Assembly: GCA_937864115.1 (NCBI GenBank)
Contig: CALMII010000019.1
Location: 62,001 to 126,000 of the forward strand
DNA length: 64,000 nucleotides
Direction: 5' to 3'
DNA from: an uncultured Steroidobacter sp.
Lineage (GTDB): Bacteria; Pseudomonadota; Gammaproteobacteria; Steroidobacterales; Steroidobacteraceae
Below the pieces are notes generated by a model. The model saw nothing but the letters and a program-made list of their open reading frames with translations, ran no database searches and was not told the DNA's origin. A program made the translations under genes and the position numbers. Each line of letters starts with the position of its first letter. Positions within the stretch are counted from its first letter, which is position 1. Shown here in pieces: positions 10,630-18,513 of the stretch.

Positions 10630-12409
10630 GAAGAAGCAGATCGCACAATCGGGCTTCAGCCGGCCTCGCAGCCGGATCCAGCAACTGTTCCGCTTCCTCG
10701 AGCGCCTGGCGCAAGGTGATCGCAACGCGATCGGCACCGGCCTCCTTCATGCGACCGATGGATCGCTCCGCGTCGCCGGCATCGGGCAGCGGTCGCAGCA
10801 CCAGCAGTCTGGCCGCAGGCAGCGCAGCGCGGATGCGCCGGCAGTGACCGCGCGCTTCGGCACCGCGCGTCGACGATACCGCCACGACACAGGTGAGATC
10901 CGGCCGTTCCGCCAGCACACGCGCCACCGCCTCGGTCGCCGTTTCCTTCTCACCGACGACAGCGACTGCGTGACCGCAACCTTCCATCGCGACCGCGAGC
11001 ATATCGAGGACGACACGATCGGCTGCACCACTCACGCCCAGCAGCAGAACGCTGGACTCGCCTGCGGGCGGCGCTTTCTGGCGCATACGAATCTGCCCGA
11101 CGATCTCCGCCGTCGACTCGACGATGAAGTCCATGTCGTCCTGCGAAATCTCGGCGCGGCTGCGATGCTGCTCGGCGAGTCGCAGGGCCGGAATCAGGAC
11201 TTCATCCATCGCGATGACGGCCCCGAGCTCTCCAGCCATGCGGCTCGCCAGCGCATGGGCTTCATCTTCATCGTGCGCTAGCAGCCGTTGGTAGTAACGC
11301 ACGTGCGGCTGCAGCGCCGGCTCGTCCGCGAACAGCACCGCGAGAAACCGCAGCGATCGCACGTGCCGGCCCAGCACTGCGATGCACACGGTGAGCGGCG
11401 TCGCCAGCAACAGGCCGACCGGACCCCACACCCAGATCCAGAACAGGGCCGAGACCAGCAGCGCGAACGACGACACGCCGGTTCGCCGCCCGAACAGCAA
11501 CGGCTCGACCCCGTAGCCCGTGATGAGATCGAGCACCAGGAACATCGCCAGCGTTTGCAGCGTCTCGCTCCAGCCTGGAAAGATGGCGAAGGCCAGCGCC
11601 GCGGGCAGCAATGCCGACAGCAGCGTGCCGACGTAGGGCACGAACCGCAGCACCGCCGTCAATCCGCCCCACAACGCTGCGTACGGAACACCGATCCAGT
11701 ACAGGCCGGCAGCAACGAGCGCGCCGAGACAGATGTTCACCAGCGTCTGTGCGACGAGATAGCGGCTCACACGCTGCGCCGCTTCGTCCAGCAGGCGCGT
11801 CGTGAGGATGACGTGATCGGTGCCGGTGAGCCGGATCAGCCGGTCGCGCAGGTCCTCGCGTTGACCGAGCATGAATGCGACCAGCACCAGCACGATGACG
11901 GCACTCGCGAGCGGTTCGAAGATCGCCGCCGCGCGATCGCGCAATCGTTCGACGGGCGACAGACCGGAAGGCACGACACGCACTGGCTGGGCGGCACGCA
12001 GTTCGGAGGCGTGATTGTCGAGCTGTTCGGTCACGCGATCCACGGTGCGCGTGAACTGCCGGAACGCAGCGTCGCTGCCGAGACGCAGATCCGTGGCCTT
12101 CTGGCGCATCTGCGAGGTGTAGCGGGTCACCTGCGTCGACAGATCGGCGAACTGATTGGCGATGACGTAGCCGGCGCCGCCGACCGCACCGAGCGCGAGG
12201 CCCATGGTCAATGCGACGCCGAGAAATCGCGGCAGCCGCAGCTTGTCGAATGCACGCACCAGCGGCGAGAGCGTGAACGCGAGAATGATGCCGAGCGCGA
12301 GCGGCAGCAGCACAGCCTTTGCAGCCCACAGCAATGCCGTCACCAGCACGACTGCGAGCAACGACACCCACGCGCCATTGATGCGGGTCACGACCTGGGT
12401 ATTCGGCAC
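10625..12409 (-). CDS. AI-2E family (TqsA/PerM-like) transporter with C-terminal soluble domain
   Basis: The frame is open much further upstream, but that part is antisense to a repeat and to the next gene. The first plausible start is GTG 12409 (VPNTQVVTRINGAWVSLLAV), giving 594 aa. The membrane core has the AI-2E signature: an N-terminal helix pair, a periplasmic helical segment with 'RLRDRAAAIFEPLASAVIVLVLVAFML', then 'RFVPYVGTLLSALLPAALAF' and 'GVEPLLFGRRTGVSSFALLVSALFW'. About 230 C-terminal residues form a soluble extension. It ends in a Rossmann-like segment (VLLLGVSGAADRVVLDML...VVAVSSTRG) that resembles a B12-binding fold without its DxHxxG motif. The last residues (PAEARLCDLLLL) come from REP-like sequence. 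Substrate and start are uncertain. Confidence 0.78.
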   Translation of the reverse strand: MPNTQVVTRINGAWVSLLAVVLVTALLWAAKAVLLPLALGIILAFTLSPLVRAFDKLRLPRFLGVALTMGLALGAVGGAGYVIANQFADLSTQVTRYTSQMRQKATDLRLGSDAAFRQFTRTVDRVTEQLDNHASELRAAQPVRVVPSGLSPVERLRDRAAAIFEPLASAVIVLVLVAFMLGQREDLRDRLIRLTGTDHVILTTRLLDEAAQRVSRYLVAQTLVNICLGALVAAGLYWIGVPYAALWGGLTAVLRFVPYVGTLLSALLPAALAFAIFPGWSETLQTLAMFLVLDLITGYGVEPLLFGRRTGVSSFALLVSALFWIWVWGPVGLLLATPLTVCIAVLGRHVRSLRFLAVLFADEPALQPHVRYYQRLLAHDEDEAHALASRMAGELGAVIAMDEVLIPALRLAEQHRSRAEISQDDMDFIVESTAEIVGQIRMRQKAPPAGESSVLLLGVSGAADRVVLDMLAVAMEGCGHAVAVVGEKETATEAVARVLAERPDLTCVVAVSSTRGAEARGHCRRIRAALPAARLLVLRPLPDAGDAERSIGRMKEAGADRVAITLRQALEEAEQLLDPAARPAEARLCDLLLL

Positions 12410-12485
12410 AGCAGTTCCCGTGACAGATGCTTCGCTGAGATCTGTCGTGAGAACTCGGGGATGGACGGTGCGGTTCCGCGAAGAA

Positions 12486-12587
12486 CCCCCACCCTGCCCT
12501 CCCCCGCTACGCGGAGGAGGGGAAGAATTGTGCTGCCGTTTTCCGGGTTCCCTCCTCCGCGCAGCGGGGGAGGGCCAGGGAGGGGGG
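12486..12587. repeat. inverted pair of CCCTCCTCC/GGGGGAGGG palindromic elements
   Basis: Two arms of about 37 bp (12486-12522 and 12550-12587) face each other across 27 bp. Each has a GCTACGCGG or CCGCGCAGC core flanked by CT-rich or GA-rich runs. Related arms occur at 16601-16640, 16705-16750, 52470-52509 and 52538-52598, so this is a dispersed family. It sits between two leftward genes. Confidence 0.8.
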
Positions 12588-12591
12588 CTTC

Positions 12592-15186
12592 CTACGGCTT
12601 CCGCACCGACCCGCTGCGCAACGCCCGCACCGTTCCGCTGCTTTCGACATCGACAGTCGCCGCCGGCAACGACTGCACCAGCGACGCGAGAAACTGCGGC
12701 GCCGCGGCGACGAACGCCGGAATGGACGCCAGCGATTGCGGTCGCGAGATCAGATAACCCTGCATCTGGATGCCGCGATCGTGCAGCAGCTGCACGACCT
12801 GCGTGGGACGTTCGACGCCTTCGGCCGTCACCTGCAGGCCGAGACTGCGACTGAGGCCGATGATCGATCGCACGATCGCCGCCGACCGCGTGCCCGTGTC
12901 GATGCTCGCGACCAGGCTGCGATCGATCTTCACGCGCGTCAGCGGCAGCCGTTCGAGCGAGGTCAGCGAGGAGTAGCCGATGCCGAAATCGTCGATGGCC
13001 ACGCTGACGCCGAGCGCGCGCAACTGCTGCAGGACATCGATCGTGCCGGCGCCCGTCTGGAACACGTTCTCGGTCAGTTCGAGTTCGAGACAATGACCCG
13101 GCAGGCCGGCGTCCTGCAGCAACGCCTGCAGGCTGCGAACGAAATCCTGCGCCAGCAACTGATGCGCCGACACATTCACTGCCACCTTCGCCGCGGGCCA
13201 GGCATCGCGACGCAGGCGCGCGATGTCGCGAATCGCGGTGCGCAGCACCCAGTCGTTGATTTCGGCGATCAGGCCGAACTGTTCGGCCACCGGCAGGAAG
13301 TCGCCCGGCAACAGGATCTGGCCGTCCGGCCGATGCCAGCGGATCAACGCTTCGACGATCGGTGTCGTGCAGGTTTCGAGACAGACCTCGGGCTGGTAGA
13401 GCAATTCGAATTCATTGCGTTCGATGGCGCGACGCAATGCCTGTTCGGTGCGGAAGCGCGCCGAAGCGACCTGCAGCAGCTCCGGCGCAAACAGGCTCCA
13501 GCGATTGCGTCCGCCCTCCTTCGCATGAAACAGCGCGACATCGGCCGCGCGCAGCAGCGCCGGCCCGTCCTGCGCATGCTGCGGCGCCAGGCTCGCGCCG
13601 ACGCTGACGCTGAGGCGCAGCTCCCTGCCGAACACCGCCAGCGGCCGCTGAAACACCTCGAGCGCGACGGCACAGAGTTCCTCGATGCGCCGTTCGGGAT
13701 TCTCATAGACCACCGTGAATTCATCGCCGCCCAGCCGGGCGCAGAAACTGCCGGCGAAGATCGCCTCGTTGCGCAGTCGTTCGCCGACGGCATGCAGCAC
13801 CCGATCGCCGAACTCGTGACCGAGGCTGTCGTTGATGGTCTTGAAGTTGTCGAGATCGATGAACAGCAATGCGATGTTCTGCGTCGGGTCCGCCTCGCTC
13901 AGCAGCGATTGCAGGTGTTCGAACAGCTTGCGCCGGTTCGGCAGCTGGGTCAGCGGATCGTGGTGGGCCAGGTGCTGCAGTTCGCGCGTGCGATCGGCGA
14001 CACGCGATTCGAGCTGCGCGTGCTGGCGGCGCACTTCCGCTTCCGCCCGTTCGAGCTGCTCCGCCATCTGATTGAAGGCACCGGCCAACGTGTCGATCTC
14101 GCGCACGCCGCCGCGCGGCACCCGGGTACGGATCGCACCGCCGGCCAGCAATCGCGTCGCGCGCGTGAGGCGGCGCACCGGTGCCGCGACGCCCGAGACG
14201 GTGACGAGAGAAATCGCGAGCAGGAGCAGCAACAGTGCCACGCTGCCCCAGCGCAACTCGCGATCCGCCGTTGCAGCGGCCTCTGCCGCGAGCCGGTCGG
14301 CATTCGCCAATGCCCGCTGCGCCGGCACGGCGAGCTGGGTCAGCACTTGCGACCACAACGTCGCACCGCGATCGCGGAACGCCACGGAACGCTGCTCCAG
14401 TTCGGCGAGCGCATCGAAGATGCGGCGCCGATCGGTCAGCAGGCGGCGATAGCGTGTCGACACGTCCTGCGTCCACGCCTCTCCCTGCGCCTTCACCAGC
14501 GCCGGACGGTGTTGCTGCAGCAGGCGGCCGAACGCGGCCTCGCTGGCGACGATGCGCTGCAGTCCGTCCGCGGGATGTGCAGCGGATGCACTGACGCTGT
14601 CGCGAATCGCGCCGAGCGACCGCGACAGATCCAGCAGCGCTTCGCTCGCGAAGACGCCGCCGGCGAAACGCCTGGCCTGCGCCTGCGGCGCGTTCAGCCG
14701 TTCGTCGAGTTCGCGCAGACGCGCCCAGTAAGCCTGCTGCTGCGAACGCTGTCGGGCGCTGACGGCCACCAGTTCCGCTCCGGCCTGCCGGAAGCCTTCG
14801 ACCTCTTCGGCCAGCGGCTGCAACGCTTGCGCATCCGCGGCGATCGCGAGGTACGCCGTCGTGGCGTCAGCGACATTCTGCGAAGCGACTTCCACCGTGT
14901 TGATCGAACCCGCACCGCGCTCGACGCGATCGATGGCAACACGCTCGTACACGGAAATGGTGCTGGCCAGCGACTCGGCGGCGCGCACGACGGGTTCGTG
15001 CTCGACCACGAGCTGGCGCATGCGCTCGCGCGCCGTGCTCGTGCTTTTCTGGACCAGGATGTTGGCGACCAGCACCGCGATGGCGACGGCCGCAAATCCC
15101 AGCGCGACGCGCGCGGCCATGCCGGGCCGGAATCGCGAGGCGTCCGGCGCCGCAGCAACGGGTTTCTGGCTTTGAGGCACGCTCAT
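12592..15186 (-). CDS. membrane-bound GGDEF-EAL cyclic-di-GMP protein with HAMP domain
   Basis: 864 aa from ATG 15186 (MSVPQSQKPV); an in-frame ATG 14 codons earlier adds no recognisable sequence. Transmembrane helices lie near residues 23-45 and about 295-317, enclosing a helical periplasmic sensor. A HAMP linker follows (VRRLTRATRLLAGG), then a coiled coil, a GGDEF domain with intact GGDEF at 486-490 (diguanylate cyclase), and an EAL domain with EAL at 612-614 in VEALIRWH and a DDFGIGYSSL loop (phosphodiesterase). Both signatures look intact, so it could make or degrade c-di-GMP. Which activity dominates cannot be read from sequence. No dedicated ligand domain is recognisable outside the membrane. 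Confidence 0.92.
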   Translation of the reverse strand: MSVPQSQKPVAAAPDASRFRPGMAARVALGFAAVAIAVLVANILVQKSTSTARERMRQLVVEHEPVVRAAESLASTISVYERVAIDRVERGAGSINTVEVASQNVADATTAYLAIAADAQALQPLAEEVEGFRQAGAELVAVSARQRSQQQAYWARLRELDERLNAPQAQARRFAGGVFASEALLDLSRSLGAIRDSVSASAAHPADGLQRIVASEAAFGRLLQQHRPALVKAQGEAWTQDVSTRYRRLLTDRRRIFDALAELEQRSVAFRDRGATLWSQVLTQLAVPAQRALANADRLAAEAAATADRELRWGSVALLLLLLAISLVTVSGVAAPVRRLTRATRLLAGGAIRTRVPRGGVREIDTLAGAFNQMAEQLERAEAEVRRQHAQLESRVADRTRELQHLAHHDPLTQLPNRRKLFEHLQSLLSEADPTQNIALLFIDLDNFKTINDSLGHEFGDRVLHAVGERLRNEAIFAGSFCARLGGDEFTVVYENPERRIEELCAVALEVFQRPLAVFGRELRLSVSVGASLAPQHAQDGPALLRAADVALFHAKEGGRNRWSLFAPELLQVASARFRTEQALRRAIERNEFELLYQPEVCLETCTTPIVEALIRWHRPDGQILLPGDFLPVAEQFGLIAEINDWVLRTAIRDIARLRRDAWPAAKVAVNVSAHQLLAQDFVRSLQALLQDAGLPGHCLELELTENVFQTGAGTIDVLQQLRALGVSVAIDDFGIGYSSLTSLERLPLTRVKIDRSLVASIDTGTRSAAIVRSIIGLSRSLGLQVTAEGVERPTQVVQLLHDRGIQMQGYLISRPQSLASIPAFVAAAPQFLASLVQSLPAATVDVESSGTVRALRSGSVRKP

Positions 15187-15323
15187 TGGAGCCGAATTGC
15201 CGCGATCTGGGGGACGGCAATGTGCCACCCGCCGCGGCGCCGCGTATGTAGGCAGCGGTGCGAAATGTGCGCTGGTTCACAGGAGCCCGCAGCCCCTGTA
15301 GGGTCCGGCCTGACCTCTGACTG

Positions 15324-15376
15324 CAGGTCAGGCTTCAGCCTGACTTCTTTCAGGCCGGCCAAAGCCGGCCCCACAG
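15324..15376. repeat. REPIN-like doublet, inverted orientation
   Basis: GTCAGGCTTCAGCCTGAC (about 15327-15344) comes first, and GGCCGGCCAAAGCCGGCC followed by CCACAG (15353-15376) comes second. This is the mirror image of the copies at 2.7, 10.6 and 16.7 kb. It lies in the divergent gap between the GGDEF-EAL gene and the CoA-transferase gene. Confidence 0.8.
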
Positions 15377-15409
15377 AAAGAGCCCTACAGAAACACAAAG
15401 GATCATCGA

Positions 15410-16594
15410 ATGGCCGCACCGCTCGACGGCATCCGCGTTCTCGAAGTCGGCCAGCTGCTGGCCGGTCCGTTCGCCGGCTGCCTGCTCGGCTATTTCGGCG
15501 CCGAGGTGATCAAGATCGAACCGCCCGGCGGCGATCCGCTGCGCAACTGGCGCGTGGTGCGCGACGGTACGTCGCTGTGGTGGCACAGCCTGGCGCGCAA
15601 CAAGCAATCCGTAACGATCGATCTGCAGCAGGAACGCGGCCGGGCGCTGGCGAAGCAGCTCGCTGCTCAGTGCGATGTGCTGATCGAGAACTTCAAGCCC
15701 GGCACGATGGAAAAGTGGGGACTGGGTCCGGACGATCTGAAACCACTGCGCCCCGATCTGATCTATGCGCGCGTCTCCGGCTACGGCCAGAGCGGGCCGT
15801 ATGCATCGAAGCCCGGCTTCGCTTCCGTGTGCGAGGCGATCGGCGGACTGCGCCACGTGAATGGCTTCGAGGATCGCCCGCCGGTGCGACCCAACCTGTC
15901 GCTCGGCGATTCGCTCGCAGGACTGCACGCGGTGATCGGCATCCTGCTCGCACTGCTCGCGCGACGCGGCGGCACGCCGGGTCAGACCGTCGACGTCGCG
16001 ATCTATGAGTCGGTGTTCAACCTGCTCGAAGGCGTCGTGCCCGAGTACGACGGCGCCGGTGTCGTCCGCGGTCCGTCGGGCTCGACACTCACCGGCATCG
16101 TGCCGTCGAACACCTATCTATGCGCGGACGACCGGTACGTCGTGATCGGCGCGAATGGCGACTCGCTGTTCCAGCGCCTGATGCGAGCCCTCGGGCGACC
16201 CGACATGGCAGACGATCCGCGCTTCGCCAACAACGCCGGACGCGTGCAGCACGAGAAGGAAATCGATGCCGTGATCGCCGCCTGGGCACGCGCCAACGAT
16301 TCCATGACGATCCGCCGCATCCTCGACGACATCTCCGTACCCGGCGGCCCGATCTACAGCGTCGCCGACATGGCGGCCGATCCGCATTTCAACGCGCGCG
16401 GACTGTTCGAGCAGGTCGACGTCGACGGTCGGTCACTGAAGATTCCGGCGATCCTGCCGCGCCTGACGGGAACGCCCGGCGCAACGCGGTGGCCGGGGCC
16501 GAAGCTCGGCGAACACACGGATGCCGTGCTGCAGAGTGTGCTTGGGATCAGTGTCGAGGAATGCGCGGCACTGCGGGAGGCGAAAGTGATCTAG
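15410..16594 (+). CDS. CaiB/BaiF (class III) CoA-transferase
   Basis: 394 aa of the family that moves CoA between carboxylic acids through an aspartyl-CoA intermediate. The catalytic Asp is D167 in NLSLGDSLAGL. Other family marks are the N-terminal 'LDGIRVLEVGQLLAGPFAG', 'DVLIENFKPGTMEKWGLG' and 'LIYARVSGYGQSGPY'. The C-terminal small domain (DMAADPHFNARGLFEQVD) is present and the length is standard. The closest relatives are usually annotated as formyl-CoA or succinyl-CoA transferases, but the acyl substrate cannot be assigned. No catabolic operon surrounds it, although an MFS carboxylate-type porter lies convergently downstream. Confidence 0.9.
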   Translation: MAAPLDGIRVLEVGQLLAGPFAGCLLGYFGAEVIKIEPPGGDPLRNWRVVRDGTSLWWHSLARNKQSVTIDLQQERGRALAKQLAAQCDVLIENFKPGTMEKWGLGPDDLKPLRPDLIYARVSGYGQSGPYASKPGFASVCEAIGGLRHVNGFEDRPPVRPNLSLGDSLAGLHAVIGILLALLARRGGTPGQTVDVAIYESVFNLLEGVVPEYDGAGVVRGPSGSTLTGIVPSNTYLCADDRYVVIGANGDSLFQRLMRALGRPDMADDPRFANNAGRVQHEKEIDAVIAAWARANDSMTIRRILDDISVPGGPIYSVADMAADPHFNARGLFEQVDVDGRSLKIPAILPRLTGTPGATRWPGPKLGEHTDAVLQSVLGISVEECAALREAKVI

Positions 16595-16600
16595 TCTGAT

Positions 16601-16750
16601 CCCCTCCTCCGCGTAGCGGGGGAGGGTTAGGGTGGGGGCCTCTTGCTGTGGGGCCGGCTTCAGCCGGCCTCTTTCAGAGTCAGGCTGAAGCCTGACCTAC
16701 AGAATCCCCGCTGCGCGGAGGAAGGGACGCTCGATTCGACCTCATCTCAC
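16601..16750. repeat. composite palindromic element with a REPIN nested inside
   Basis: The left arm (CCCCTCCTCCGCGTAGCGGG..., 16601-16640) and right arm (about 16705-16750, ending CGCTCGATTCGACCTCATC) enclose a complete REPIN-like doublet (16646-16669 and 16679-16702). The right-arm tail is shared with the copy at 52538-52598. The MFS stop codon lies inside the right arm. Confidence 0.75.
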
Positions 16751-18420
16751 TTCATCAGCGGCTGATAGTTGGTTTCCCGCAGGAACAACGTACCGATGAT
16801 CGCCGTCATCAGCGCCACCGCAATCGGATACCACAGCCCGTTGTAGATATCGCCGGTCGCCGCGACGATCGCAAAGGACGTCACCGGCAGGAAGCCGCCG
16901 AACCAGCCATTGCCGATGTGATACGGCAGCGACATCGACGTGTAGCGGATGCGGGTCGGGAACAGCTCCACCAGCCACGCCGCGATCGGCCCGTACACCA
17001 TCGTCACCAGGATCACGAGATACGTGCACAGCACGATCACCATCGGATAGTTGAGCTGGCTCATGTCCGCTCTGGGCGGATAGCCGGCCGTGTGCAACGC
17101 CTCTTTCAGTTTCGCGTTGAACGCATCCGAGGCCGGCTTGAACTCGGCCTTCGACAACGCATTGCCAGCGAACGAATCGACGAACACACCCGCATCCGCC
17201 GCGCCGATGCGTACGCGGGCGACACTGCCCGCCGGCGCCGCTTCGTTTTCGTAGGGAATTCCAGCCTTAGCCAGGTACGACTTGGCGACGTCGCAGGAAT
17301 GGGTGAATGCCTTCCTGCCGACCGGATCGAACTGCAACGAACAGTCTGCGGGATCGGCCACGACGGTCACCGGCGCGGTGGCGACGGCATGTTCGAGCGC
17401 CGGATTGGCGAAGTGCGTCAGCCCCCTGAACGTCGGGAAGTAGGTCAGCACGGCGAGCAGGCAGCCGGTCATGATGATCTTCTTGCGGCCGATGCGATCC
17501 GACAGCGCACCGAACAGCACGAAGAACGGCGTGCCGATGAGCAGCGCCGCGGCGATGATCAGGTTGGCCGCCTTGGCATCGACCTGCAGGATCTTTTCCA
17601 GAAAGAACAGCGCGTAGAACTGGCCGCCGTACCACACCACCGCCTGCCCGGCCGTGGCGCCGAACAGCGCGAGGATCACGATCTTCAGATTGCCCCACCG
17701 GCCGAACGCCTCGCTCAGCGGCGCCTTCGACACCTTGCCCTCCGCCTTCATCTCCAGGAAGACCGGCGATTCCTGCAACTGCAGACGGATGTAGACCGAG
17801 ATCGCGAGCAGCACGATCGACACCAGGAACGGAATGCGCCAGCCCCACACGTCGAAGGCATCGCCGAGCGTGATGCGACAGAGCAGGATCACCAGCAGCG
17901 ACAGGAACAGTCCCAGCGTCGCGGTGGTCTGGATCCAGCTCGTGTACAGGCCGCGCTTGCCGTCGGGCGCATGCTCGGCAACGTACGTCGCCGCGCCGCC
18001 GTATTCGCCGCCGAGCGCCAGGCCCTGCAGCAGTCGCAACGAAATGAGGATGATTGGCGCAGCGACGCCGATTGCCTCGTAGCTGGGCAGCAGGCCGACC
18101 AGCGCCGTCGACAGGCCCATGATCACGATCGTCACCAGAAACGTGTACTTGCGCCCGATCATGTCGCCGAAGCGCCCGAACAGCAGCGCACCGAAGGGCC
18201 GCACGAAGAAGCCGGCAGCGAAGGCCAGCAACGCGAAGATGAACCCGGTCGTTTCATTGACGCCGGAAAAGAACTGCTTCGTGATGACGGCGGACAGCGA
18301 GCCGTAGAGATAGAAGTCGTACCACTCGAACACGGTGCCGAGCGATGAGGCGAAGATCACGCGGCGGTGTTTCCTGTCGACGCCGGTATTGCCGACAGTC
18401 GCGCCTGCTGTGCCAGTCAT
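16747..18420 (-). CDS. MFS transporter of the metabolite:H+ symporter (MHS) type
   Basis: 557 aa with twelve hydrophobic segments. MHS/ProP-type marks are 'SSLGTVFEWYDFYLYGSL', 'RPFGALLFGRFGDMIGRKY', 'RLLQGLALGGEYGGAATYVAEHAP', and the mid-protein 'GALSDRIGRKK'. The family imports small carboxylates, betaine or proline with protons. An unusual insertion of about 100 residues (roughly 340-450) lies between later helices. It includes two cysteines (DPADCSLQF; THSCDVAK) and is predicted to be extracytoplasmic. It is convergent with the CoA-transferase gene, so a shared carboxylic acid pathway is possible but unproven. Confidence 0.87.
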   Translation of the reverse strand: MTGTAGATVGNTGVDRKHRRVIFASSLGTVFEWYDFYLYGSLSAVITKQFFSGVNETTGFIFALLAFAAGFFVRPFGALLFGRFGDMIGRKYTFLVTIVIMGLSTALVGLLPSYEAIGVAAPIILISLRLLQGLALGGEYGGAATYVAEHAPDGKRGLYTSWIQTTATLGLFLSLLVILLCRITLGDAFDVWGWRIPFLVSIVLLAISVYIRLQLQESPVFLEMKAEGKVSKAPLSEAFGRWGNLKIVILALFGATAGQAVVWYGGQFYALFFLEKILQVDAKAANLIIAAALLIGTPFFVLFGALSDRIGRKKIIMTGCLLAVLTYFPTFRGLTHFANPALEHAVATAPVTVVADPADCSLQFDPVGRKAFTHSCDVAKSYLAKAGIPYENEAAPAGSVARVRIGAADAGVFVDSFAGNALSKAEFKPASDAFNAKLKEALHTAGYPPRADMSQLNYPMVIVLCTYLVILVTMVYGPIAAWLVELFPTRIRYTSMSLPYHIGNGWFGGFLPVTSFAIVAATGDIYNGLWYPIAVALMTAIIGTLFLRETNYQPLMK

Positions 18421-18513
18421 GCAGCTTGCCTCACGATCTGCAGTTACCTTGTTGTTGACGCGAGCGCGACGAGCCTAATGCACCCGCGGACGGATGGGTA
18501 GTCGCGCGCGTTG

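Noticed and set aside
12410..13093. N-terminal extension of the AI-2E-type transporter
   Set aside because: The extra 228 codons run across a palindromic repeat and the neighbouring gene in antisense; no transporter sequence is encoded there.
12736..16008. 1090-codon open frame on the plus strand
   Set aside because: It is antisense to the GGDEF-EAL gene, is rich in Arg/Gln/Ala as GC-rich shadow frames are, and shows no family motif.
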